From Pseudomaricurvus sp. HS19 (GTDB lineage: Bacteria; Pseudomonadota; Gammaproteobacteria; Pseudomonadales; Cellvibrionaceae), in contig NZ_WVVW01000015.1 in the NCBI RefSeq assembly GCF_009857815.1, forward strand, positions 1 to 39,665: a stretch of DNA of 39,665 nucleotides. The letters are read 5' to 3'. Made by a program: the position numbers and the translations under genes. A model generated the notes under the pieces. The model saw only the letters and a list, made by a program, of their open reading frames with translations, did not search any database and had not been told where the DNA came from. The stretch's first letter is position 1. Each line of letters starts with the position of its first letter. Of the stretch, positions 21,770 to 32,613 are shown in pieces.

Positions 21770-24001
21770 ATGAAAAACTACTCTCTAGTTCAGCACCCCC
21801 TTGCCCGCGCTATCACCGTGGCCGCCGCTCTCTGTGGCGCCGACGCAGCACTGGCCCAAACCAAAAAAATTGCCCTTGAAGAAGTGGTTGTGACCGCGCA
21901 GAAACGCGAGCAGAACCTGCAGGACGTGCCAGTGGCGGTAACCGCGTTCAGCGCTGCCGACCTGGAAAATGCCGGCGTGCAGGATGTTACCGAACTGCAG
22001 AAAAGCGCTCCCAACGTCACCATGCAGGTGAGCCGTGGTACCAACACCACACTCACCGCCTATGTGCGTGGTATTGGTCAGGCCGACCCCCTGTGGGGCT
22101 TTGAGCCGGGCGTTGGCCTTTACATCGACGATGTCTATATCGCCCGCCCGCAAGGTGGTGTGCTGGATGTGTACGACGTAGAGCGCATCGAAGTGCTGCG
22201 CGGACCACAGGGCACCCTGTACGGTAAAAACACCATCGGCGGTGCGGTCAAGTATGTGACCAAGCGCCTGACCGGCGAGCCGGAGTTGAGCATCAACGGC
22301 ACTGTGGGCTCATACGACCAGCGAGACCTCAAGGTGTCGGGACAGTTGCCACTGATCCAGGACAAGTTGCTGTTTGGCGCGTCCGTGGCAAAGTTCGAGC
22401 GCGATGGCTTCGGTGAGTTCTTGCTGAACGGCGAAGAGAACTACAACAAGGATATCGAAACGGCCCGCGTGAGCCTCGAGTTCCTGCCCACCGAAAGCCT
22501 GGCGTTTATGCTGAACGCCGACAAGACCAACGATAACTCCAACGCCAAGGGCGGTCACCGTATGACCCCCAGCCTGCTGGTCCCCGATCTGCCAACGCCG
22601 TCAAACGTGTTTGACTCCTGGGCGGATATGGATACCAATAACTCGGTGGATACTTCCGGCGTATCCCTGACGGTCAAGTGGGATTTGAGTGACGCCTTCA
22701 CCTTCAAGTCCATTACTGCCTATCGCGAGGGTGAAACCTTTACCAATATCGATTTTGACAGTACTCCGCTGGGCAGTGTGCATGTGCCGGCGGTGTATGA
22801 CGATGACCAGACCACCCAGGAGTTCCAGCTGACCTATGTAGGTGACAAACTGAACCTGGTCACCGGTCTCTACTATTACGAAGGCTCGGCTTCCGGTGCC
22901 TTTGATGTATTGCTGGGCGCCTTTAACGTGGCAGGCCCCTTCGATCCTTCACTGGGTATCTTTGATGCGGTCACCGCTGGTACCGTGGATACCACCAGCT
23001 ACTCCGCCTATATACACGCTACCTACGCCTTTAACGACTCCTGGGCGTTGACCCTGGGTGGACGTTACACCTACGACGAGAAAGAGGCGGAAGTTTACAA
23101 AGAGCAGTTGTTTGTGGACGGTATGTCCTCCGCGCTGGGCGGCCAGGACCTGATGTCTCTGGCGGTGCTCACTGACTACACCAATGACAATGACTGGAGC
23201 CAGTTCTCCCCTCGTATCAGTGTCGACTACACCATTAATGACGACATGATGGCCTACGCCTCTTACAGCCAGGGCTTCAAGAGTGGCGGTTTCGACATGC
23301 GCGGCGACGCTTCGGTAAACCCCAATACCGTTAACGGTTTTGATCCGGAAATCGTCGACACCTGGGAGTTGGGTTACAAGGCCGAGTTTGCCGACGGTCG
23401 TGTGCGTATGAACGCGGCGATCTTCTATTCCGACTACACCGATATGCAGGTGACTGTGCAGGAAGCGGTGGGCGGCGGCAGTAACTACGTCAGCTCGGTG
23501 CTGAACGCCGGTGAATCGGAAATCCAGGGTGTGGAGCTGGAAGCGATTACCCAGCTGACCGAAAACCTGTCTGCCACCGTCATGCTGGGTTACCTGGATG
23601 CGGAGTACAAAAAGGTTGAGTCCGGCGGTACCGATATCGCCGACCTGTGGGAGTTCGCCAACACCCCGGAAAAGACCGGTGCCATTCGCCTGAACTACAA
23701 CCGCTCGCTGGGCAGCCTGGGTGATATTGTGCTCTCCGGCGGTGCTTCCTACCGCAGTGAAACCCAGATCTTTGCCACAGCCTCGCCGCTGGATGAGAAA
23801 AGTTACACTCTCTGGGATGCCAGCGCGGTGTGGTACTCATCTGATGAGCACTGGACCGTGGGCCTGCACGGCAAAAACCTCACCGATGAAGAGTATCGTG
23901 TGGGTGGTTACAACTTCCCCGGACTGGGTCTTGAGGATTCCATCACAGCCTATTACGGCAACCCCAGAACCGTTAGTCTGAACCTGGGTTATACCTTCTG
24001 A
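21770..24001 (+). CDS. TonB-dependent outer-membrane receptor
   Basis: A 743-residue receptor of the type that imports siderophores, carbohydrates or other large nutrients with TonB energy. A signal peptide covers about residues 1-28 (ending ADAALAQ), followed by a TonB-box-like segment (ALEEVVVTAQKREQNLQDVPVAVTAFS) and a plug domain (VYIDDVYIARPQGG, VERIEVLRGPQGTLYGKNTIGG). The remainder is the beta-barrel, ending in LNLGYTF with the terminal aromatic residue. I use the ATG at 21770; a GTG at 21731 opens the frame earlier but has no signal-peptide logic. It has its own promoter with two operators and is followed by an intrinsic terminator before the hydrolase gene. The context points to a carbon substrate rather than iron. 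Confidence 0.93.
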   Translation: MKNYSLVQHPLARAITVAAALCGADAALAQTKKIALEEVVVTAQKREQNLQDVPVAVTAFSAADLENAGVQDVTELQKSAPNVTMQVSRGTNTTLTAYVRGIGQADPLWGFEPGVGLYIDDVYIARPQGGVLDVYDVERIEVLRGPQGTLYGKNTIGGAVKYVTKRLTGEPELSINGTVGSYDQRDLKVSGQLPLIQDKLLFGASVAKFERDGFGEFLLNGEENYNKDIETARVSLEFLPTESLAFMLNADKTNDNSNAKGGHRMTPSLLVPDLPTPSNVFDSWADMDTNNSVDTSGVSLTVKWDLSDAFTFKSITAYREGETFTNIDFDSTPLGSVHVPAVYDDDQTTQEFQLTYVGDKLNLVTGLYYYEGSASGAFDVLLGAFNVAGPFDPSLGIFDAVTAGTVDTTSYSAYIHATYAFNDSWALTLGGRYTYDEKEAEVYKEQLFVDGMSSALGGQDLMSLAVLTDYTNDNDWSQFSPRISVDYTINDDMMAYASYSQGFKSGGFDMRGDASVNPNTVNGFDPEIVDTWELGYKAEFADGRVRMNAAIFYSDYTDMQVTVQEAVGGGSNYVSSVLNAGESEIQGVELEAITQLTENLSATVMLGYLDAEYKKVESGGTDIADLWEFANTPEKTGAIRLNYNRSLGSLGDIVLSGGASYRSETQIFATASPLDEKSYTLWDASAVWYSSDEHWTVGLHGKNLTDEEYRVGGYNFPGLGLEDSITAYYGNPRTVSLNLGYTF

Positions 24002-24034
24002 TCCGATGATTAACAGCTCCTGTTGATGTGGCTT

Positions 24035-24073
24035 GCGGAGTTTCAGTTCAGGGTACTGAAACTCCGCCTTTTT
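24035..24073 (+). terminator. Intrinsic terminator after the receptor gene
   Basis: GCGGAGTTTCAG (24035-24046) and CTGAAACTCCGC (24056-24067) form a perfect twelve-base-pair stem around a nine-base loop, followed by CTTTTT. This is the clearest rho-independent terminator in the window. It would separate most receptor mRNA from the downstream hydrolase and dehydrogenase genes or allow limited read-through. Confidence 0.88.
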
Positions 24074-24103
24074 CCGCATGAAACAATCCGGGGTAAGGCA
24101 GTC

Positions 24104-24997
24104 ATGAACAACTACAGCGATTTTTATTACCGCGTCGGCGATGGTCTGCAGCTCTATGCTCGCGACTATACCGATGCCAATGGCAACACCAAAGACTCAA
24201 CACTGACCGTACTCTGCCTGCACGGTCTGTCCCGTAACTCCGCCGATTTTGCCGAGCTGGCGGACCGGCTCTGTGATCGCTATCGGGTGCTGGTGCCGGA
24301 TCAGCGCGGCCGCGGCTTGTCCCAGTGGGACAGCGATTCCTCCCGTTACCAACCTCTCACCTACGTACAGGATATGTGGCAGCTGCTGGATGCTCAGGGC
24401 ATTGAGCGGGTGGTAGTTATCGGTACCTCCATGGGGGGCTTGATGGGCATGTTGATGGCGGCTCAGCAGCCACAGCGCATTGCCGGCCTGGTCATCAATG
24501 ATGTGGGCCCTGAAGTGGATCCGGCGGGGCTGGCACGCCTTATGAGTTATGTGGGTCGTGACAAGGTCATTCGCAATTGGGATGACGCGGTGTCTTACAC
24601 CCGTGAGCTGAATCAGGTCTGCTTCCCGTTCTATGGCGATGAGCAGTGGCAGGCTATGGCACGGCGTTTGTATCGGGAAAACGAGCAGGGCGTGCCGGTC
24701 GTTGCCTACGACCCGGCCATAGCGGCTCCCATTCACAGCGATCAGGGCAATGCGGTGCCGCCGGATCTTTGGCCGCTCTTCCAGACACTGCAGGAGGTGC
24801 CGCTGCTGCTGTTGCGGGCCGAGCTGTCTGACCTGCTGTCGGAGACCTGTTTTGCGCGCATGCAGGAGGAGGTGCCGGCGGCCATGGCGGTTACGGTGCC
24901 GGGAGTCGGGCATGCGCCGATGCTGGACGAGCCTGATGCGGTTGACGCAATCGAAGAATTCCTCGCTGCCTGCGACCTGGCAGCGACCACGGAGTAA
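24104..24997 (+). CDS. Alpha/beta hydrolase
   Basis: A 297-residue serine hydrolase, probably an esterase. The oxyanion segment LCLHGLSRNS lies at residues 37-46 and the nucleophile elbow G107-T-S109-M-G-G at 107-112. The candidate acid is D243 (ELSDLLS), and the catalytic histidine is H270 (GVGHAPML). There is no signal peptide, so it acts in the cytosol. The ATG at 24104 follows GGTAAGG; the open frame extends upstream only through the terminator. Its stop overlaps the dehydrogenase start (TAATG at 24995-24999), which indicates a coupled pair. In this setting it may cleave an ester or an oligomer of 3-hydroxybutyrate taken up by the receptor and symporter; this is inference. Confidence 0.9.
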   Translation: MNNYSDFYYRVGDGLQLYARDYTDANGNTKDSTLTVLCLHGLSRNSADFAELADRLCDRYRVLVPDQRGRGLSQWDSDSSRYQPLTYVQDMWQLLDAQGIERVVVIGTSMGGLMGMLMAAQQPQRIAGLVINDVGPEVDPAGLARLMSYVGRDKVIRNWDDAVSYTRELNQVCFPFYGDEQWQAMARRLYRENEQGVPVVAYDPAIAAPIHSDQGNAVPPDLWPLFQTLQEVPLLLLRAELSDLLSETCFARMQEEVPAAMAVTVPGVGHAPMLDEPDAVDAIEEFLAACDLAATTE

Positions 24998-25785
24998 TGT
25001 GCATGTTGCAAGATAAAGTGGCGTTGGTGACAGGATCCACCAGCGGTATTGGCCTGGCGGTGGCGGAAGCCTTCGCGGCCTCGGGATGTCACCTGATGCT
25101 GAATGGTTTCGGGGACAGTGACGATATCGAAAAGCTGCGCCAGCGACTGGCGAGCACCTATGCGATCAAGGTCTGTTACTCCGCCGCCGATGTTTCCAGT
25201 CCGGATGAGATTGCGGGCATGTTGCATGACGCGCAGGAACAGCTGGGCGGGATCGATATCCTGGTGAATAACGCCGGTGTGCAGCACGTGGCGCCGGTGA
25301 CGGAGTTTCCGCAGGCGCAGTGGGACCGGATTATTGCCATTAACCTCAGCAGCGCGTTTCACACCATCCAGGGGGCGCTGCCCGGGATGCTGAAGAAGGG
25401 CTGGGGGCGCATTATCAATGTGGCATCCATTCACGGTTTTGTGGCTTCGCCTTACAAAAGTGCCTACGTGGCGGCCAAGCACGGTGTGCTGGGGTTGACC
25501 AAGACTGTGGCACTGGAGGTGGCGAAATCCGGGGTCACCTGCAACGCCATCTGCCCCGGCTATGTGATGACACCGCTGGTGCAAAACCAGCTGGCGGATA
25601 CGGCCCGCGCGCGGGGCATTACGGAGCAGCAGGTGATGGACGAGGTGCTGTTGGGTACACAGCCTACCGGGCGCTTTACCGACGCCACAGACATTGCTGC
25701 CATGGCGGTGTTTCTGTGTGGTCCGGCCAGCGGCAATGTCACCGGCAGTGTGCAGGTGATGGACGGTGGCTACAGCGCCGGCTGA
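24997..25785 (+). CDS. bdhA: SDR, 3-hydroxybutyrate dehydrogenase-like
   Basis: A 262-residue short-chain dehydrogenase. TGSTSGIG lies at residues 12-19, NNAG at 91-94, and the catalytic S144, Y157, K161 are in place. Two features resemble 3-hydroxybutyrate dehydrogenases: NGFG after the second strand and the segment VQHVAPVTEFP, with NAICPGYVMTPLV in the C-terminal part. It would oxidise (R)-3-hydroxybutyrate to acetoacetate with NAD+. The ATG at 24997 overlaps the hydrolase stop; the ATG at 25003 is an alternative. The 3' end lies within a stem-loop shared with the convergent cysZ gene. Other SDR specificities are possible, so the symbol is tentative. Confidence 0.78.
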   Translation: MCMLQDKVALVTGSTSGIGLAVAEAFAASGCHLMLNGFGDSDDIEKLRQRLASTYAIKVCYSAADVSSPDEIAGMLHDAQEQLGGIDILVNNAGVQHVAPVTEFPQAQWDRIIAINLSSAFHTIQGALPGMLKKGWGRIINVASIHGFVASPYKSAYVAAKHGVLGLTKTVALEVAKSGVTCNAICPGYVMTPLVQNQLADTARARGITEQQVMDEVLLGTQPTGRFTDATDIAAMAVFLCGPASGNVTGSVQVMDGGYSAG

Positions 25786-25798
25786 CCAGCTGGCGCTG
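25773..25798. terminator. Stem-loop overlapping the dehydrogenase stop codon
   Basis: CAGCGCCGGCTG (25773-25784) pairs with CAGCTGGCGCTG (25787-25798) over 12 positions with one G-U wobble and a very short loop. It contains the dehydrogenase stop (25783-25785) and lies 16 bases from the cysZ 3' end. It could serve both converging transcripts, but no T-run follows. Confidence 0.5.
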
Positions 25799-25813
25799 TC
25801 CGGGGACGGAAAA

Positions 25814-26548
25814 TCAGAGGTCTTCCAGCTCTTCGGTCCAGAACACCGTGCCGCCCACCACGGCGATGGGCAGGATAAAGATATTGGCCAGCGGCAGCAT
25901 GGTGCCCACCATCACCAGGCCGCCAAAGCCGATGCTGGTGTATTTGCGGGCCGCGAGGCGGTCGCGCATGTTGCTGAAGGGTAACTGGTGGTTGTCGGCG
26001 GAGTAGTCCACGTACTGGATGGCCATGGACCAAGCGCCCCAGACAAACACGATCACCGGGATCAGGAAGTTCAGCAGCGGAATCCACGACAGCACCAGGC
26101 TCAGGATCAGGATCGCCACACCGCGGACGATGAAGTACCACAGCTTCACCATTTCGCGCCCGAGGGTGCGGGGAATCATGTGCAGCAGGGTTTCCGGCCT
26201 GGGGCCCGAGCCCTTGATCAGGATCTCCGCCCGCTCCGCCAGCACGCCGTAAAACGGCGCGGCAATAATGTTGGTGATAACGCTGAAGCTGTAGCCGTAC
26301 ACCAGCAGCAACACGATCGAGAACAGTACCCACAGAATCCAGGCCAGAAAGTCCAGCCAGCCGGGCAGGCCGCTCAACAACCAGTCGAGTGCGGCACCGA
26401 ACTGACCGATCAGCATGCTGGTGATAATCACAAACAGCACAATATTGATCAGTACCGGTACCAGCACAAACCAGCGCAGCTGCGGGTGCACAATCAGCTG
26501 TGCACCGCGGGTCAGATAGGTCAGTCCGTTGATCAGGTGGTTGGGCAC
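25814..26548 (-). CDS. cysZ: CysZ-type sulfate transporter (EI24 domain)
   Basis: A 244-residue inner-membrane protein of the CysZ family, which brings sulfate into the cytosol for cysteine synthesis. Four or more hydrophobic segments are visible (FVLVPVLINIVLFVIIT, WILWVLFSIVLLLVYGYSFSV, GVAILILSLVLSWIPLLNFLIPVIVF, LVMVGTMLPLANIFILPIAVVG). The start (HLINGLTYLTRGAQLI) is characteristic for the family. The start codon is GTG (complement 26546-26548) with AAGGAG six bases upstream. It is convergent with the dehydrogenase gene and follows the PA4642-family gene on the same strand with a 38-base gap. Confidence 0.9.
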   Translation of the reverse strand: MPNHLINGLTYLTRGAQLIVHPQLRWFVLVPVLINIVLFVIITSMLIGQFGAALDWLLSGLPGWLDFLAWILWVLFSIVLLLVYGYSFSVITNIIAAPFYGVLAERAEILIKGSGPRPETLLHMIPRTLGREMVKLWYFIVRGVAILILSLVLSWIPLLNFLIPVIVFVWGAWSMAIQYVDYSADNHQLPFSNMRDRLAARKYTSIGFGGLVMVGTMLPLANIFILPIAVVGGTVFWTEELEDL

Positions 26549-26586
26549 GAGCAGCTCCTTGCTGTTCCTGACGGTGTATGGGGGGA

Positions 26587-26883
26587 TTACTGTGCGCCGG
26601 CCTGCTTGAGGATTTCGGCGTACTCTTCACCCAGGCGATGCTCGCTCACCACCTGCAGGATGGTTTTACCATCGCCGTTGGTGGCGTTGAGATCGCGCCC
26701 CGCTTCCTTGAAGAAACCGACGAAGGTGGCGAAGTTTTCCGCCTTCATGCCCCGGTAGGCCTTCTCCAGTACGTGGTAGTCGGCGTTCATGTCGCCGTAG
26801 GCGTCGTACTCCAGGAAGGATTTGATACGGGCGTCGTCAAAGATTTCGCCGAGAACTTTCTGTTTGTCTTTCTTCAGTGCCAT
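26587..26883 (-). CDS. PA4642-family protein
   Basis: A 98-residue small soluble protein. The N-terminal KKDKQKVLGEIFDDARIKSFLEY, with the central HVLEKAYRGMKAENFATFV and the GKTILQVVSEHR segment, match the uncharacterised PA4642 family of gammaproteobacteria. It is charged and helical without catalytic motifs. I use the ATG at 26883, preceded by GAGGT; the longer opening to 26898 adds five residues with no better site. It lies between gatB and cysZ on the same strand. No function is known to me for this family. Confidence 0.8.
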   Translation of the reverse strand: MALKKDKQKVLGEIFDDARIKSFLEYDAYGDMNADYHVLEKAYRGMKAENFATFVGFFKEAGRDLNATNGDGKTILQVVSEHRLGEEYAEILKQAGAQ

Positions 26884-26938
26884 GTTGGTATACCTCAAAT
26901 AATTCTGTAAGCCGGTAGAGTGAATCTGCTGCGGGGTG

Positions 26939-28390
26939 TCAGAGTTTTTCCCGCAGTTTCTTCTCCAGCAGCTGGTTGGCCATGCCTGGGTTGGCCTGGC
27001 CTTTGGTGGCTTTCATGATGGGGCCCATAAAGCCGCCCATCTTCTTCTTGCGCTTGTCCTCTTCGGAGCTGAGCCAGTCTTCCACCATGGCCGGGTTGGC
27101 GGCGATCACCTCATCGATGATCTTTTCCAGCTCGCCGGTATCGGACATCTGCTTCAGGCCCTTGGCTTCGATGATGGCGTCGGCATCACCCTCGCCATTG
27201 AACATGGCTTCGAACACCTGCTTGGCAATCTTGTTGGAGATGGTGTTGTCCTTGATGCGGGCGATCAGGCCGGCCAGCAGGGCGCCGGAGACCGGGCTCT
27301 GTTGAATGGTCAGTTCGGCGGCGTTCAGTTTTGCTGCCAGGTCACCCATGATCCAGTTGGCAGACAGCTTGGCGTCGCCACAGGCCTTGGCGCACTCTTC
27401 AAAGAAGTGGGCGGTAGCTGCGTCAGCGGCAATCAGGCCGGCATCGTATTCGGACAAGCCGTACTCCTTCGCGAAGCGGTGCTGACGGGCGTCGGGCAGT
27501 TCCGGCAGGTCCTGGCGGATGGCTTCGATGTAATCCTCGTCGATGATGACCGGCAGCAGGTCAGGGCAGGGGAAGTAGCGATAGTCGTTGGCTTCTTCCT
27601 TGCTGCGCATGGAGCGTGCGGTGCGGGTGTCGCCGTTGTAGAGACGGGTCTCCTGAATCACCTTGCCGCCGTCTTCGATCAGGTCGATCTGGCGTTCAAC
27701 CTCCAGCTTGATGGCGTCTTCCATAAACTTGAAGGAGTTGAGGTTCTTGGTTTCGGTGCGGGTGCCGAACTCTTCCTGGCCCTTGGGGCGCACGGAGATG
27801 TTCACATCGAAGCGCATGGAACCCTGGGACATGTCGCCGTCGCAGATGCCCAGCGATGTGACGATGGAGTGCAGCTTGCGGGCAAAGGCCACCGCCTCTT
27901 CGGCGTTGCGCATGTCGGGCTCCGAGACGATTTCGATCAGCGGTGTGCCGGCGCGGTTGAGGTCGATGCCGGACATCCCATGAAAGTCTTCGTGCAGGGA
28001 TTTACCCGCGTCCTCTTCCAGGTGGGCGTGGTGAATGCGGATCGACTTGCTGCTGCCGTCGGCCAGCTGAATCTCCACATGACCGGCGCCGACGATAGGC
28101 GCTTCCAGCTGGGTGGTCTGGTAGCCCTTGGGCAGGTCCGGGTAGAAGTAGTTCTTGCGCTCAAACATCGAGCGGGTGCCGATCTCGGCGTCGATGGCGA
28201 GGCCGAACATCACCGCGAAGCGGAAGGCTTCGCCGTTGGGCACCGGCAGGGTGCCGGGCATGGCCAGGTCAATGGCGCAGGCCTGGGTGTTGGGTGCGGC
28301 ACCGAAGGCGGTGCTGGCGCCGGAAAAGATTTTGGTTTTGGTGGCCAGTTGCACGTGCACTTCCAGGCCGATAACGGTTTCCCATTGCAT
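26939..28390 (-). CDS. gatB: Asp/Glu-tRNA amidotransferase subunit B
   Basis: A 483-residue GatB, the kinase-like subunit of GatCAB that activates Glu-tRNA(Gln) or Asp-tRNA(Asn) for transamidation. [13 protein letters not shown] at the N-terminus, [10 protein letters not shown], the ATP/metal site region ([14 protein letters not shown]) and the helical C-terminal YqeY-like domain (ending [18 protein letters not shown]) are all present. I use the ATG at 28390 because the family begins MxWExVIGLE; the longer frame adds 14 unlikely residues. It follows gatA with a 73-base gap carrying a GGCCGG/CCGGCC hairpin (28421-28437). Confidence 0.96.
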   Translation of the reverse strand: MQWETVIGLEVHVQLATKTKIFSGASTAFGAAPNTQACAIDLAMPGTLPVPNGEAFRFAVMFGLAIDAEIGTRSMFERKNYFYPDLPKGYQTTQLEAPIVGAGHVEIQLADGSSKSIRIHHAHLEEDAGKSLHEDFHGMSGIDLNRAGTPLIEIVSEPDMRNAEEAVAFARKLHSIVTSLGICDGDMSQGSMRFDVNISVRPKGQEEFGTRTETKNLNSFKFMEDAIKLEVERQIDLIEDGGKVIQETRLYNGDTRTARSMRSKEEANDYRYFPCPDLLPVIIDEDYIEAIRQDLPELPDARQHRFAKEYGLSEYDAGLIAADAATAHFFEECAKACGDAKLSANWIMGDLAAKLNAAELTIQQSPVSGALLAGLIARIKDNTISNKIAKQVFEAMFNGEGDADAIIEAKGLKQMSDTGELEKIIDEVIAANPAMVEDWLSSEEDKRKKKMGGFMGPIMKATKGQANPGMANQLLEKKLREKL

Positions 28391-28463
28391 AGTCTTGATT
28401 CTCGTATCAGACGACTTGCGGGCCGGACGCACCGGCCGCGCTGCTTACTGTTTCAATTGCCGT

Positions 28464-29918
28464 TTATTCAATACCGGGTGCGGTCAGCTGATGGAAATCG
28501 GTCACCTGCTGGAACTGGTGCGCCACGTTCAGCAGTTTGGCTTCGCTGAAATAGTTACCAATGATCTGCAGTCCCACCGGCTTGTTGTCCACCAGTCCGC
28601 AGGGAATGGAGAGACCGGGCAGGCCGGCGAGGTTGGTGGCGATGGTGTAGATATCTTCCAGGTACATGGCGACGGGATCGTCACCCTTGGAGCCAAAGGC
28701 AAAGGCCGGGGAGGTGGCGGTCGGCCCCATTACCACGTCTACCTCGGCAAACGCATCGACAAAGTCCTGTTTGATCAGGCGACGCACCTGCTGTGCCTTG
28801 CGATAGTAAGCATCGTAGTAACCGGCGGACAGGGCGTAGGTGCCTACCAGGATACGGCGCTTCACTTCCTCGCCAAAACCTTCACCGCGGGAGCGCTTGT
28901 AGAGGTCTTCCAGGTCTTTCGGGTTGTCGCAGCGGTGGCCGTAGCGCACGCCATCAAAGCGGGACAGGTTGGCGGAACACTCCGCTGGCGCAATCACGTA
29001 GTAGGCCGGTACTGACAGCGCCGAGTGGGGCAGGCTGATGCTCTTGACGGTAGCACCCAGCTTTTCGAATTCGGCAATGGCAGCGTGTACCCGGTCGGAG
29101 GTCTCGGGGTTGAGGCCTTCACCAAAATACTGCTCCGGCATACCGATGCGCAGGCCTTTCAGTGGCTCGTTGAGGCTGGCGGTGTAATCGCTCAAGGGTT
29201 CGTCGACACAGGTGGAGTCCTTGTCGTCGAAGCTGGTCATTGAGTTGAGCATGATGGCGGCGTCTTCCGCGGTGCGGGTCAGCACGCCGGCCTGGTCCAG
29301 GCTGGAGGCGAAGGCGATCATGCCCCAGCGGGAAACCCGGCCGTAGGTGGGCTTGATACCGGTCAGGCCGCAGAGGCTGGCGGGCTGGCGAATGGAGCCG
29401 CCAGTGTCACTGGCGGTGGCACCTGGAGCCAGGTGGGCTGCCACGGCAGCAGCGGAGCCACCGGAGGAGCCACCGGGTACGCAGTTGGTGTCCCAGGGGT
29501 TTTTCACCGGGCCGTAGTAACTGGTTTCGTTGGAGGAGCCCATGGCGAACTCGTCCATGTTGACCTTGCCCAGCATCACCGCGCCATCGCGCAAGTAGTT
29601 TTCCACGATGGTGGCGTTGTAAGGGGGCACGAAGTTGTCGAGCATTTTCGAGCCACAGCTGGTGCGCACGCCTTCGGTACAGAAGATGTCCTTGTGGGCG
29701 ATGGGCACGCCACACAGCGCCGGGGCATCGCCGGCGGCGAGACGGGCATCGGCAGCCGCGGCCTGTTGCAGGGCGATCTCTTCGGTGACGGTCACGTAGC
29801 TGTTGTAGCTGGCGTCGAGTCGGTTGATACGATCCAGGTAGTGCCGGGTCAGTTCAACACTGGAAAAGTCCTTGTTGCGCAAGCCTTGGATCAGCTCAGC
29901 AATGGTCAGTTTGTGCAT
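28464..29918 (-). CDS. gatA: Asp/Glu-tRNA amidotransferase subunit A
   Basis: A 484-residue amidase-signature enzyme that releases ammonia from glutamine for transamidation by GatB. The catalytic triad is visible as K76 (VPIAHKDIF), S151 as the cis-serine ([10 protein letters not shown]) and nucleophile S175 ([10 protein letters not shown]), at the spacing known for GatA. The length is normal. The ATG at 29918 begins [10 protein letters not shown]. It lies between gatC and gatB in the usual gatC-gatA-gatB order. Confidence 0.97.
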   Translation of the reverse strand: MHKLTIAELIQGLRNKDFSSVELTRHYLDRINRLDASYNSYVTVTEEIALQQAAAADARLAAGDAPALCGVPIAHKDIFCTEGVRTSCGSKMLDNFVPPYNATIVENYLRDGAVMLGKVNMDEFAMGSSNETSYYGPVKNPWDTNCVPGGSSGGSAAAVAAHLAPGATASDTGGSIRQPASLCGLTGIKPTYGRVSRWGMIAFASSLDQAGVLTRTAEDAAIMLNSMTSFDDKDSTCVDEPLSDYTASLNEPLKGLRIGMPEQYFGEGLNPETSDRVHAAIAEFEKLGATVKSISLPHSALSVPAYYVIAPAECSANLSRFDGVRYGHRCDNPKDLEDLYKRSRGEGFGEEVKRRILVGTYALSAGYYDAYYRKAQQVRRLIKQDFVDAFAEVDVVMGPTATSPAFAFGSKGDDPVAMYLEDIYTIATNLAGLPGLSIPCGLVDNKPVGLQIIGNYFSEAKLLNVAHQFQQVTDFHQLTAPGIE

Positions 29919-29935
29919 GTGTTTTCCCTTGGGAG

Positions 29936-29955
29936 GCGCCGGACTTGTCCGGCGC
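29936..29955. repeat. Hairpin between gatC and gatA
   Basis: GCGCCGGAC (29936-29944) and GTCCGGCGC (29947-29955), a perfect nine-base-pair stem in the 59-base gatC-gatA gap. With no T-run it is more likely a stability or pausing element than a terminator inside an essential operon. Confidence 0.5.
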
Positions 29956-29977
29956 AGAGAGCGGGGCAGGAGCCCGG

Positions 29978-30259
29978 TTAATCAATGACCTTGGGTACCA
30001 GGTACAGGCCGTCTTCGGTGGCGGGGGCGATGGCCTGGTAGGCTTCGCGCACGTCCGCCTCGGTCACCTGGTCAGCGCGCAGGCGTTGCACGGCATCCAG
30101 GGGGTGGGCCATGGGGGCAATGCCCTGGGTGTCGGCGGACTGCAGCTGATCAACCAGTTTCAGTACATCGGTGATGCTGCGGGCCACATCGTCGACGGTG
30201 GCATCGGATATTTCGATGCGTGCCAGATGCGCCAGTTTGGCAATGTCGGAACGGTCCAC
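29978..30259 (-). CDS. gatC: Asp/Glu-tRNA amidotransferase subunit C
   Basis: A 93-residue GatC, the small subunit that stabilises GatA-GatB. The pattern [13 protein letters not shown] at residues 6-18, [19 protein letters not shown] in the middle and [10 protein letters not shown] at the end are the family landmarks. The start is GTG at 30257-30259 with GGAG eight bases upstream. First gene of the gat operon, divergent from mreB as in Pseudomonas. Confidence 0.95.
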   Translation of the reverse strand: MDRSDIAKLAHLARIEISDATVDDVARSITDVLKLVDQLQSADTQGIAPMAHPLDAVQRLRADQVTEADVREAYQAIAPATEDGLYLVPKVID

Positions 30260-31673
<1,414 letters not shown>

Positions 31674-31707
31674 TCCGGGTGCAGATGCCTCCCCGCAAGG
31701 CTGACCG

Positions 31708-32613
31708 GTGAAACCTCTATTTTCCAAAGGACCTTCCACGGCTTCCCGGGTGTTTACACTTGGGGGGCTGGCCCTGTTCCTTATTCTTGTGAATACCTAC
31801 ACGTCGCTGCTGGATCCGGTTCGGGCCCGGTTGGCGACCCTGGTCGCCCCTCTTTATATGGTTGCCGATGCACCGGCGCGTGCGGTGGATGAGGTTTCCG
31901 ATTCCCTGCGCACCCGCCGCGACCTGGAGGAGGAGAATTCGGCGCTGAAGGCCGAGCTGCTGATCCACAAGCGCAAGCTGCAGCAGATGGCCACCCTGGC
32001 CGCCGAGAATGTGCGCCTGCGGCAGCTGCTCAATTCCGCCGAGGTGGTGCAGGATCGGGTATTGGTGGCTGAACTGATCGGTATCTCGCCGGACCCCCTG
32101 ACTCACAAGGTGATTGTTAACAAGGGCGCCAGCCATGGGGTTTACCTGGGGCAGCCACTGCTGGATGCCTACGGTCTGATGGGGCAGGTGGTGGAGGTGA
32201 GCGAATACACCTCACAGGTGCTGCTGATTACCGATGCCTCCCACGCCTTGCCAGTGCAGGTGAATCGCAATGGTGTGCGGGCGGTGGCCGAGGGTACCGG
32301 TGACCTCTACCAGCTGAAGCTGCGTTACCTCTCCAATACCGTTGATATCCGCGTCGGTGACCTGCTGGTCAGCTCCGGCCTGGGGCAGCGTTTCCCGGTG
32401 GGTTATCCGGTGGCGACTGTGGAGTCCGTGGTACACGATCCGGGCCAGCCCTTCGCTACCGTTGTGGCCCGCCCGAAAGCGCAACTTAACCGCAGTCGCC
32501 ATGTATTGCTGGTATTCAGCGGCGATCGCGCCGGGGATGCCGTAGACGCGGTGGAGCTTTCTGTTCCCGAAGAGTCTGAAGAGCCGGAGGAGTCTGAAGG
32601 TGGTTCCGGTTAA
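31708..32613 (+). CDS. mreC: Rod-shape-determining protein MreC
   Basis: A 301-residue bitopic protein. There is one N-terminal membrane segment (VFTLGGLALFLILVNTY), then a coiled coil (residues about 65-110, RRDLEEENSALKAELLIHKRKLQQM), and the periplasmic beta domains with the family segment VIVNKGASHGVYLGQPLLDAYGLMGQV. The C-terminal tail is acidic and repetitive (PEESEEPEESE). The start is GTG at 31708. It links MreB to the penicillin-binding proteins. The last 14 bases overlap mreD. Confidence 0.95.
   Translation: MKPLFSKGPSTASRVFTLGGLALFLILVNTYTSLLDPVRARLATLVAPLYMVADAPARAVDEVSDSLRTRRDLEEENSALKAELLIHKRKLQQMATLAAENVRLRQLLNSAEVVQDRVLVAELIGISPDPLTHKVIVNKGASHGVYLGQPLLDAYGLMGQVVEVSEYTSQVLLITDASHALPVQVNRNGVRAVAEGTGDLYQLKLRYLSNTVDIRVGDLLVSSGLGQRFPVGYPVATVESVVHDPGQPFATVVARPKAQLNRSRHVLLVFSGDRAGDAVDAVELSVPEESEEPEESEGGSG

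Noticed and set aside
26936-28549. 537-residue open frame on the plus strand opposite gatB and gatA's end
   Set aside because: It lies fully antisense to the clear gatB gene, has no domain, and is rich in Gly/Val/His as expected from the reverse complement of GC-rich codons.
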